Assembly (NCBI GenBank): GCA_046717125.1
Contig: JBKJVQ010000137.1
Coordinates: 1-32,839 of the forward strand
DNA from: JBKJVQ01 sp046717125
GTDB taxonomy: Bacteria; Pseudomonadota; Alphaproteobacteria; Rhizobiales; Methyloligellaceae
DNA length: 32,839 bases
Direction of reading: 5' to 3'
Under the pieces are notes generated by a model. That model made no database searches, was not told the DNA's origin, and saw only the letters and a program-made list of their open reading frames with translations. The position numbers and the translations under genes were made by a program. Of this stretch, positions 13,140-21,069 are shown piece after piece; positions within the stretch are counted from its first letter, which is position 1; each line of letters begins with the position of its first letter.

Positions 13140-15659
13140 ATGGGCGGCCGCGAGGGGACGGGCGCGATTTCGCATCTGATCGCGACGCTCGCGGGCGCGT
13201 TCCTTTTGGTCGTCCTCGTGGCGCAGGCTTCCGCACGCGCGCAGGACGCCTTCGGGCGCAGCGTCGCCGGCGTCGATCTGCGGCACCTTCTGATTATGGG
13301 CATGATCGCCGGCCTTGTCGCCGTCGCCGCCGCCGCGACCGTCATTTTCATCCGCGCGACCCAGCGGGCGCGCGCCGCCCGAAACGAGGCAGTCGCCGAG
13401 GCCGACAGTCTGCGCCACAGCCACGCGACGCTGCAGGAGATCCTGTCGGCCGACCAGATTCTGTCGCTCTACTGGGACGGCGACGGCGAGGCGCGTATTC
13501 TGTGCGACGCCTTGCCTGCCCGGCTCGACATTCCGCGCGAGGCGGTTACGCTGCTCAGCTTGGCCAGCTGGCTCGAACTCGACGCCGCAAGGGAGCTCGG
13601 CGCGCGGATCGAAGCCCTGCGCCAGCGGGGCGAGCCGTTCAACCTCATGCTGCGCACCCGCTTCGGCGACCATATCGAGACCGACGGACGCGCCGCGGGC
13701 GGCACGCCGGTGTTCAAGCTAAGAGATCTGGCCGGCAACCGTCTCGAACTTGCGCGCATTCTCGATCAGAACATGACGCTGCAGGCGGAAACGTTCCGCT
13801 ATCGCGCGCTACTCGACGCCGCGCCATTTCCGGCCTGGATCGCAGGCTCCGACGGGGCGCTGTCCTGGGTGAACGGCGCCTTCGTCGCGCAGGCAGGATG
13901 CCGGAGCGGGCAGGATGCGATCGCCCAGAGGCTCGCCCCGCCTGGATTCGATCCGCTCGCGCTCAGTGCGCACGCCGTCACCCATGGCGCGGTGATGAAG
14001 CGCCGCATCGAATCCTCGCCGCGCAACGACGCCGGCGAAGCGATCGTCGCGCCCTCGCCCGCGGGCGGCGCGGGCGGCATGGTGCTCCCGTTCCTCCGGC
14101 CGGAGATCGAATCGCCCGGAATCGGCGACGCGCGGATCGGCGCGCTCGACCGGATCGTGACTCCCGTCGCCATGTTCGACGCGGAGCAGCGCCTGATTTA
14201 TGCGAACCCGGCTTTCGCCAAGCTCTGGGCGCTGCCGTCCGAATGGCTGGCCGGACGTCCCCGTGAGCCCGAGCTTCTCGATCGCCTGCGCCAGATGCGG
14301 CTCCTGCCGGAAGAGGCCGACTATCAGGTCTGGAAGGCGCGCCGGCTGGAGGCTTACGGTAAGCCGGGCGTACGCGAGGAATGGTGGCATCTTCCCGACG
14401 GACGCTCGCTGCATGTCGTAGGCGAAACCCGCAGCGACGGCGGCGTGTCCTATCTGTTCGAGAATCTGACCGAGCGGCTCGCGCTGGAAAGCCAGCTCAA
14501 GGCGCTGGTGCGGGTACAGCGTGAGACACTCGACAATTTGCGCGAAGGCGTGGCCGTGTTCGGCCAGGACGGAAGGCTGAAACTGTTCAACTCGGCCTTT
14601 GCTTCGATCTGGCGGCTGAATGCGCGCGCGCTCGAACAGCAGCCGCATATCGACGAAACCGTCCAGTCAGCGCGCGTGCTCTATCCTGACGAAGCGGCGT
14701 GGATCGTGGTCAAGCACGCGGTCACCGCCATCGGCGCGGAAAGGCATATTTTCCAGTGGCAGATGGACCGGCCCGACGGCAGCGTCATCGCCTCCGCCGG
14801 ACTGCCGTTGCCGGACGGCGGCACGTTGATCACCTTTGTAGACATCACGAACGAGAAGCGCGTGGAGCGGGCCCTCCTCGAACGCAACGAGGCGCTCGAA
14901 GCCGCCGACCGGCTCAAGACCTCGTTCCTGTCGCATATCAATTATGAGCTGCGCACGCCGCTGACCTCGATCATCGGTTTCACCGACCTTCTTTCAGGCC
15001 AGCATTTCGGGCCGCTAAATGCAAAGCAGTCAGAGTATCTGGACGATATCCGCGCGTCCGGTGCATCGCTGCTGGCGATCATTAACGACGTGCTCGATCT
15101 GGCGACGATCGACGCCGGCGCGTTCGCGCTGAAGCTTGGTCCCGTGACGGCGTCCGATATCGTCGAGGCCGCCGCCCTGTCGGTGCGTGAGCGGTTGCGC
15201 AAGAGCAAGATCGCGCTCGATATTGCGGTCTCGCCGGAAGCCGGGAAATTCCAGGCGGACGGCAAGCGCGTAACCCAGGTTCTGTATAATCTCCTGTCGA
15301 ACGCGATCAGCTTCTCGGAGGACGGCAGTCAGGTGAGACTGCAATGTGAAATGAACGACAGCATGGTCAGCTTCACGGTCGCCGACCAGGGGTCCGGCAT
15401 CCCGGACGATTATCAGGCGGTCGTGTTCGAGCGCTTCGAGGGGCGTTCGCTGGGTGAGCGGCGGCGCGGCGCGGGTCTTGGCCTCACCATGGTCAAGACT
15501 ATCGTCGAAATGCATGGCGGTGAAATCGGTCTGAAATCGAAGCTCGGCGAGGGCACAGAAGTCACGGTCCGCTTCCCGGTCATGCGCATGCAAGATGACG
15601 TGCCCACACAGGACTCCGCTGATGCAGGCGGGTTGCGCGTTCAGTCCGGCGCCGCCTAA
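13140..15659 (+). CDS. divL: DivL-like PAS-domain pseudo-histidine kinase
   Basis: An 839-residue membrane protein. ATG 13140 is preferred because GGAG lies 6 nt upstream; GTG 13128 would add 4 residues. Two N-terminal membrane helices (around LAGAFLLVVLVAQASA and HLLIMGMIAGLVAVAAAATV) lead into several PAS-like domains (for example VAMFDAEQRLIYANPAFAKL and GVAVFGQDGRLKLFNSAF). The H box reads FLSHINYELRTPLTSIIGF: the phospho-His position is Tyr602. This substitution defines DivL, which in Caulobacter steers the CckA-CtrA cell-cycle pathway by binding DivK rather than by phosphotransfer. The ATPase domain looks intact (LYNLLSNAISFSE, DQGSGIPDD, GAGLGLTMVKTI). It ends 1 bp before tsaE, as expected for this locus. 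Confidence 0.88.
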   Translation: MGGREGTGAISHLIATLAGAFLLVVLVAQASARAQDAFGRSVAGVDLRHLLIMGMIAGLVAVAAAATVIFIRATQRARAARNEAVAEADSLRHSHATLQEILSADQILSLYWDGDGEARILCDALPARLDIPREAVTLLSLASWLELDAARELGARIEALRQRGEPFNLMLRTRFGDHIETDGRAAGGTPVFKLRDLAGNRLELARILDQNMTLQAETFRYRALLDAAPFPAWIAGSDGALSWVNGAFVAQAGCRSGQDAIAQRLAPPGFDPLALSAHAVTHGAVMKRRIESSPRNDAGEAIVAPSPAGGAGGMVLPFLRPEIESPGIGDARIGALDRIVTPVAMFDAEQRLIYANPAFAKLWALPSEWLAGRPREPELLDRLRQMRLLPEEADYQVWKARRLEAYGKPGVREEWWHLPDGRSLHVVGETRSDGGVSYLFENLTERLALESQLKALVRVQRETLDNLREGVAVFGQDGRLKLFNSAFASIWRLNARALEQQPHIDETVQSARVLYPDEAAWIVVKHAVTAIGAERHIFQWQMDRPDGSVIASAGLPLPDGGTLITFVDITNEKRVERALLERNEALEAADRLKTSFLSHINYELRTPLTSIIGFTDLLSGQHFGPLNAKQSEYLDDIRASGASLLAIINDVLDLATIDAGAFALKLGPVTASDIVEAAALSVRERLRKSKIALDIAVSPEAGKFQADGKRVTQVLYNLLSNAISFSEDGSQVRLQCEMNDSMVSFTVADQGSGIPDDYQAVVFERFEGRSLGERRRGAGLGLTMVKTIVEMHGGEIGLKSKLGEGTEVTVRFPVMRMQDDVPTQDSADAGGLRVQSGAA

Positions 15660-15660
15660 T

Positions 15661-17187
15661 ATGAGCCGTTACGCCTTCGAAGGCCTCGACCTTGGCGGGG
15701 TGACGCGGCTCGCCGAGCGGCTCGCGCTGCTGCTGCGCGAAGGCGATGTGGTGACGCTGAGCGGCCCGCTCGCCGCTGGCAAGACCACGTTCGCCCGCGC
15801 GGTGATCCGCGCGCTCGGCGTCGAAGAAGACGTGCCGAGCCCGACCTTTGCGCTTGCGCAGACCTATGAGAGCGGCCGCCTGTCGGTCGTTCATGCTGAT
15901 TTCTATCGGCTGGAAACGCCGGACGAAGCGGGCGAACTCGGTCTGGAAGAGGCGGGCCGCCAGGGCGTTGTGCTGCTCGAATGGCCCGAGCGCGCGCCGC
16001 AGATCCTCCCCCCCGACCGCCTCGACATCGTGCTCGAAGACGGGAAGGACGCGGAAACGCGCCATGTGAAGCTCAACGCGCACGGTTCGTTCGCTGAACG
16101 TCTCGCGCGTCTCGCCGACATGGCTGCGTTCCTCGATGCGTCGCCTTGGGCGACATCGAACGCAATATTTCTGCAGGGCGACGCCTCGACACGGGCATAC
16201 GCGCGATTGCGCGACGGGCAGGGCCGTATCGTCGTCCTCATGAATGCCCCGGCCCAGTCCGATGGTCCGGCCATCAAAGGTGGCAGGCCCTACAGCGCAT
16301 GGGCGCATCTCGCCGAAGATTGCCGCCCTTTCGTCGCCATGGCGGGCGCCTTGCGCGCCCTTGGCCTCTCGGCGCCGGAAATCCTCGCCTGCGATCTGGA
16401 GCGGGGTTTCCTCGTACTGGAAGATCTGGGCGATGCCGTCTATGCGCCGGAAATCCGGCAAGGCGGGCCGATCGCCGAATTTCACGGCGCGGCAGTGGAT
16501 GTGCTGTTGCATCTAAGCAACGCGCCGCCGCCGGTCGATCTGAAAATGCCGGACGGCTCGACCTATACGCCGTCGCCTTTCGATGCGGACGCAGCGCAGG
16601 TCGAGATCGAGCTCCTGATCGACTGGCTCTGGCCGGCGCTCAAGGGCGAGAACACGCCGCCCGACGCCCGCGACGAATTCCTCGGCCTGTGGAAGCCCAC
16701 CCTGGACGAGATCGCGACGGGCCGGCGCACCTGGCTCCTGCGCGACTTCCATTCGCCCAATCTGATCTGGCTCCCCGATCGCGAGGGCTTGCGCCGGGTC
16801 GGCATCATCGATTTCCAGGACGCGATGCTCGGACCGCTCGCCTACGATCTCGTTTCGCTTCTGCAGGATGCGCGCGTCGATGTCCCGGCCGCGCTTGAAC
16901 ACGATTTGTTCCGCAAGTACTGTCTCGCGCGAAGACAAAGGGATTCGGGCTTTGAGCAGAATGCGTTCGAGGCGGAATATGCCGCCCTCGGCGCGCAGCG
17001 GAACACGAAAATCCTCGGCATTTTCGCGCGTCTGGCGAAGCGGGACGGCAAACGCTCCTACATCGCCCATATGCCGCGCGTCGCCGAGTATCTCGTCCGG
17101 GATTTGGGCCATCCCGGCCTTATCCGGATTCGCGAATGGCACGCGCGGCATTTGCCTCTCGACGAGACGGTAAGCAGGATCGCCTGA
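15661..17187 (+). CDS. Fusion: TsaE (t6A synthesis ATPase) + AmgK-like sugar kinase
   Basis: A 508-residue two-domain protein. ATG 15661 directly follows the divL stop. Residues 1 to ~150 are TsaE: Walker A GPLAAGKTT (35-43), DVPSPTFALAQTY, HADFYRLE and LLEWPERAP; TsaE powers threonylcarbamoyl-adenosine formation at tRNA position 37. Residues ~165-508 are an aminoglycoside-phosphotransferase-fold kinase: GDASTRAYARL at its start, catalytic loop LLRDFHSPNLIWL, and metal motif IIDFQDAMLGPLAYDL. With the MurU-like gene next door it is best read as AmgK, the anomeric kinase of N-acetylmuramate in peptidoglycan recycling. This fusion is known in Hyphomicrobiales. No internal stop or frameshift separates the two halves. 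The stop overlaps the next start (TGATG). Confidence 0.9.
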   Translation: MSRYAFEGLDLGGVTRLAERLALLLREGDVVTLSGPLAAGKTTFARAVIRALGVEEDVPSPTFALAQTYESGRLSVVHADFYRLETPDEAGELGLEEAGRQGVVLLEWPERAPQILPPDRLDIVLEDGKDAETRHVKLNAHGSFAERLARLADMAAFLDASPWATSNAIFLQGDASTRAYARLRDGQGRIVVLMNAPAQSDGPAIKGGRPYSAWAHLAEDCRPFVAMAGALRALGLSAPEILACDLERGFLVLEDLGDAVYAPEIRQGGPIAEFHGAAVDVLLHLSNAPPPVDLKMPDGSTYTPSPFDADAAQVEIELLIDWLWPALKGENTPPDARDEFLGLWKPTLDEIATGRRTWLLRDFHSPNLIWLPDREGLRRVGIIDFQDAMLGPLAYDLVSLLQDARVDVPAALEHDLFRKYCLARRQRDSGFEQNAFEAEYAALGAQRNTKILGIFARLAKRDGKRSYIAHMPRVAEYLVRDLGHPGLIRIREWHARHLPLDETVSRIA

Positions 17188-17954
17188 TGGACCTTACACC
17201 CGCCATGGATGTCGAGGCCCGCACGGTGCTGCGCCCGGATCGGGCCATTGTGCTGGCCGCGGGCATGGGCAAGCGCATGCGGCCCCTGACCGATGCGATC
17301 CCCAAGCCGCTTGTGCCGCTTGCGGGCCGGACGCTGCTCGACCGGACGCTGGACCGGCTCGCGGAAGCGGGTATCGACGAGGTGGTGGTCAACGTGCATT
17401 ACCGCGCGGGCCAGATCGAAGATCATCTGGCGAAACGCGGCGTCTCAGAGCCGCCCCGCATCGCCATATCCGACGAACGTGACGCGCTTCTTGACACGGG
17501 CGGCGGCGTGAAAAGGGCTCTGCCGCGGCTCGGTGTGCGACCCTTCTTCGTCCACAATTCGGATTCGGTCTGGGGCGAGGGCGCATCCGCCGCGCTCGAC
17601 CGCATGGTCGCGATCTACGACGATGCGAAGATGGACGCGCTGCTGCTCCTGGCCGTGGCCGCGACCAGCATTGGTTATGGCGGCCGCGGCGATTTCGGCA
17701 TGGACGCCGACGGCCGCCTCGCGCGTCGCGGCGAGAGCGAGATCGTGCCGTTCGTGTTCGCTGGCGTCTCGCTGACCTCGCCCCGGCTGCTCGATGAAAC
17801 CCCCGACGGCCCATTCTCGCTCAATGTCGCGTGGGACCGGGCACTCGACGCAGGCCGGCTCTACGGCCTGCGTCACGACGGCGTCTGGATGCATGTCGGC
17901 ACGCCCGAAGCGCACCGCGAAGCCGAAGCCTGGTTCACGCGTGACACAACCTGA
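17187..17954 (+). CDS. murU: Sugar-1-phosphate nucleotidyltransferase, MurU-like
   Basis: A 255-residue enzyme with the nucleotidyltransferase signature AIVLAAGMGKRMRPLTDAIP, continuing KPLVPLAGRTLLDRTL. Later marks are NVHYRAGQIEDHL, DTGGGVKRALP and a metal-binding HNSDSVW. By position beside the AmgK domain it most likely makes UDP-MurNAc from MurNAc-1-phosphate and UTP, the second step of the AmgK/MurU recycling route that bypasses de novo MurA/MurB (and so fosfomycin). Sequence alone would also allow a mannose-1-phosphate guanylyltransferase, so the substrate is inferred. ATG 17187 shares its A with the preceding stop. Its 3' end overlaps the addB start by 14 nt. Confidence 0.85.
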   Translation: MDLTPAMDVEARTVLRPDRAIVLAAGMGKRMRPLTDAIPKPLVPLAGRTLLDRTLDRLAEAGIDEVVVNVHYRAGQIEDHLAKRGVSEPPRIAISDERDALLDTGGGVKRALPRLGVRPFFVHNSDSVWGEGASAALDRMVAIYDDAKMDALLLLAVAATSIGYGGRGDFGMDADGRLARRGESEIVPFVFAGVSLTSPRLLDETPDGPFSLNVAWDRALDAGRLYGLRHDGVWMHVGTPEAHREAEAWFTRDTT

Positions 17955-20900
17955 ACCTCGCGCTGAAGCGCTTTTCACCATACCGGCGACCGAGCCGTTT
18001 CTGACTTCGCTTGCTGCCGCAATCCTGTCCGGCGACCTGCCCCGTCCCGGGGGCGCGCAGCCCTCCGCACTGGATCTGCCGCAATATACGATCTTGCTGC
18101 CGACCCGCCGGGCCGCGCGCGCCTTGCAGACCGCGTTCCTCGCGCTGACAAAGGGTCAGGCGCTGCTGCTGCCGCGCATCGCGGCCCTCGGCGCGCCTGA
18201 CGAGGACGCCTGGCTTCTCGCGGAGGCGGGCGATGCCGAGCGCGAAGCCGGCGGCGCCCTCGATCTGCCGCCCGCGATCGGCGCGACGGAGCGCTACCTT
18301 GCGCTGACCAAGCTTGTCCTGAAATGGCAGGAAACCATCGTTCCGCCATTTGGCGAGACGCCGGACCTCTTGCGCGGACGCGCGCTTGCGCCGACGCCGG
18401 CCCACGCCTTGGCGCTTGCGACGGAACTCGCGCGCCTGCTCGATTTTGTCGAGGCGGAAGGTGCGGCGCTGAAGAGCCTCGACGGGCTTTCGCCAGACCA
18501 GTTTTCCGCCCATTGGCAGCTGACGCTCGAATTCCTGACGATCCTCACGCAGCACTGGCCCGCGCATCTCGATGAGCACGGGCTGCTGTCGCCGGTTGCG
18601 CGCCGCAACCTCCTCACGGACGCCTGGGCGGCGCGACTGCTTGCGTCGGCGTCTGATGCGCCGATCATTGCCGCGGGCTCGACCGGCTCTCGGCCCGCGA
18701 CGGCGGGCTTGCTTGCGGCGATCGCACGCCTCCCGAACGGCGCGGTCGTCCTGCCCGGCCTCGACCAGGCGCTCGATGCCGAGAGCTGGTCCGCGCTGCA
18801 ACGCCATCCCGAACACCCCCAGCACGGCATGGCGCAGCTCCTCGCCGGTTTCGGCGTTGCCCGCGAGCAGGTCTCGGTCGTGGCGTCCGCCCCGCCCGGC
18901 GAGGAGGCTCAGGGGCGTCTCGCAGCGATCTCCGAGGCGATGCGGCCGGCATCGACGACGGAACTCTGGTCGTCCGACGCGGCGCGGGGCGATGCGGAAG
19001 CATTGCGCCGCGCTTTTTCCGGTGTGAGCCTGATCGCGGCGCCTTCGCCCCAGGATGAAGCCGAAACAGTTGCGCTGATCCTGCGCCATGCGCTCGAGAC
19101 CGAAAACCGCACCGCCGCGCTCGTTACGCCGGATCGCGCGCTCGCCCGACGCGTCGCCGCTCGCCTGTCGCGCTGGGGTCTCGCCATCGACGATTCGGCC
19201 GGTCGCTCGATCGCCCGCACGCCGCCGGGGGCGTTCCTCGAACACGTCGTCGAAGCGGCCGCGAACGACTTTGCCGCGATACCGCTCGCGGCGCTCCTGA
19301 AACATCCCATGACACGCCTCGGGATGCGCCGCACCGCCGCGCTCGACGCGGTGCGCAAGCTCGAGCTGATCGCGCTGCGCCGGCCCATCCTGTCCGGCGG
19401 AATTGCGGCCTTGCGCGCAGCGCTCGATGTGGCGCAAGACCCGGTTCAGCGCCGCGCACTGCACCGCAATGGCAGGGTGTTGGCAGGGCGCGGCGGGATT
19501 GACGACGCCGCTGGACTGCTGGACCGGCTCGAAGCCGCGATGACGCCGCTCGCATTGCTCTTCACGCAGACTGAGCCGTTGCCGCTAAGGAGTTTCGTCG
19601 CCGCCCATGTCGCTGCCGCGGAAGCGCTCGCGGTCGACCAACGTGGTTCGGCCGACGAACTCTGGAAGGGCGAGGCAGGCGAGGCGCTGTCGCTGCATCT
19701 TGCCGAACTTCTTTCGGCATCGGGCGCGGACCTGATGGTGCGCGCAACCGACTATCCGGCACTCTATCGAGCGCTCGTCTCGGAGATCGCGGTCAGGCCG
19801 CGCGCCCCGGCGCATCCGCGGCTTGCGATCTGGGGCCCGCTCGAGGCGCGGCTGCAGCAGCCTGACGTTCTCGTGATGGGCGGCCTCAACGAAGGCGTCT
19901 GGCCGCGCGCGGAGGACGCCGGCCCCTGGCTCAACCGGCAGATGCGCGAGACGCTTCGCCTTCCCGCGCCCGAGCGTCGGATCGGTCTGTCGGCGCACGA
20001 CTTTGCGCAAGGCCTTGCCTCTCGGCGTGTGTATCTGACGCGCGCCGAGAAGGCGGAGGGCGCGCCGACCGTGCCCTCACGCTGGCTGTTGCGGATCAAG
20101 GCGCTGCTCGACGGTGCTGGTGCATTTGATGCGCTGGAATCGGACCTGCCGTTCCTGGCCTGGGCGCGCGCACGCGACGATGCGCCGCCGCCAGTGCTGC
20201 AGAAAGCGCCCGCGCCGTGTCCGCCGGTCGAGGCGCGCCCCCGTCAAATGAGCGTCACTGCAGTACAGCGCTGGACGGCGAACCCCTATCAGATCTTTGC
20301 ACAGATGATCTTGAAGCTCGATCCGATGCCGGATCTGGGCGGACTGCCCGACGCGCGGGTGCGGGGCGACATCGTACACGCGGTCCTCAGCCGCTTTGCG
20401 GAGGCGTGGCCGGACGGTCTGCCCGACAACATCGAGGGCGTGCTGATGAAAGAGGCGCGCGACCTCTTCTCCGGCCTTGGCGCGCAACCGGCGGTTCTGG
20501 CGTTCTGGCTGCCGCAGTTCGAGCGTTTCGCGCGCTGGTTCGCCGAGACCGAGCCGGCGCGGCGTAAAGGCGTGGTGCGGACGTTCCCGGAAGTCGAGGG
20601 CGCCATTGACCTGCCCACGCCGCGCGGCTTCCGCCTCACCGCGCGCGCCGACCGGATCGATCTGAAGGAAGACGGATCGGTCGCGATTTACGATTACAAG
20701 AGCGGCAGCGCGCCGAAACCCAAGGCGGTCGACGAACTGTTCGCGCCGCAATTGCCGCTGGAAGCTGCGATCGCTTCGCAAGGCGGCTTTATCGGGCTCG
20801 CGACCGCGCGGCCCGACTCGATCTGGTACGTGCGCGCGACGGGAAGGGGGCAGGGCGGCAGCGAGGATCGCGCCGGCAATCGGGATGCGGGCGATCTGGC

Positions 20901-21069
20901 CGATGAGGCGCTCAAAGAACTGACGGAGCTGGCGACCCAGTTCGAAAATCCGGACACGCCCTATCGCGCGCTCAGGCGGCCGGGCCAGCATTTCCGCACA
21001 GCCTATCGCTATGACGAATACGAGCATCTGGCGCGCCGCTTCGACGACGACGAAGAGGAGGCTCCGTGA
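17941..21069 (+). CDS. addB: Double-strand break repair subunit AddB
   Basis: A 1042-residue protein of the alphaproteobacterial AddB type. GTG 17941, inside the murU 3' end, is chosen because coding character begins at VTQPEPRAEALFTIPATEPF; upstream sequence in this frame belongs to murU. The N-terminal part is helicase-like but has no Walker A (the equivalent stretch is ILLPTRRAARALQ). The C-terminal PD-(D/E)XK nuclease is seen in RGDIVHAVLSRF and TARADRIDLKEDGSVAIYDYKSG. With AddA it unwinds and resects DNA ends and loads RecA. Only one Cys occurs in the whole protein, so the iron-sulfur cluster of Firmicutes AddB cannot be present. It overlaps addA by 4 nt (GTGA). Confidence 0.93.
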   Translation: MTQPEPRAEALFTIPATEPFLTSLAAAILSGDLPRPGGAQPSALDLPQYTILLPTRRAARALQTAFLALTKGQALLLPRIAALGAPDEDAWLLAEAGDAEREAGGALDLPPAIGATERYLALTKLVLKWQETIVPPFGETPDLLRGRALAPTPAHALALATELARLLDFVEAEGAALKSLDGLSPDQFSAHWQLTLEFLTILTQHWPAHLDEHGLLSPVARRNLLTDAWAARLLASASDAPIIAAGSTGSRPATAGLLAAIARLPNGAVVLPGLDQALDAESWSALQRHPEHPQHGMAQLLAGFGVAREQVSVVASAPPGEEAQGRLAAISEAMRPASTTELWSSDAARGDAEALRRAFSGVSLIAAPSPQDEAETVALILRHALETENRTAALVTPDRALARRVAARLSRWGLAIDDSAGRSIARTPPGAFLEHVVEAAANDFAAIPLAALLKHPMTRLGMRRTAALDAVRKLELIALRRPILSGGIAALRAALDVAQDPVQRRALHRNGRVLAGRGGIDDAAGLLDRLEAAMTPLALLFTQTEPLPLRSFVAAHVAAAEALAVDQRGSADELWKGEAGEALSLHLAELLSASGADLMVRATDYPALYRALVSEIAVRPRAPAHPRLAIWGPLEARLQQPDVLVMGGLNEGVWPRAEDAGPWLNRQMRETLRLPAPERRIGLSAHDFAQGLASRRVYLTRAEKAEGAPTVPSRWLLRIKALLDGAGAFDALESDLPFLAWARARDDAPPPVLQKAPAPCPPVEARPRQMSVTAVQRWTANPYQIFAQMILKLDPMPDLGGLPDARVRGDIVHAVLSRFAEAWPDGLPDNIEGVLMKEARDLFSGLGAQPAVLAFWLPQFERFARWFAETEPARRKGVVRTFPEVEGAIDLPTPRGFRLTARADRIDLKEDGSVAIYDYKSGSAPKPKAVDELFAPQLPLEAAIASQGGFIGLATARPDSIWYVRATGRGQGGSEDRAGNRDAGDLADEALKELTELATQFENPDTPYRALRRPGQHFRTAYRYDEYEHLARRFDDDEEEAP

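Noticed and set aside
12139..13236. Reverse-strand open frame opposite ahcY and the ahcY-divL gap
   Set aside because: No domain, low-complexity basic sequence, and it crosses the promoter side of divL.
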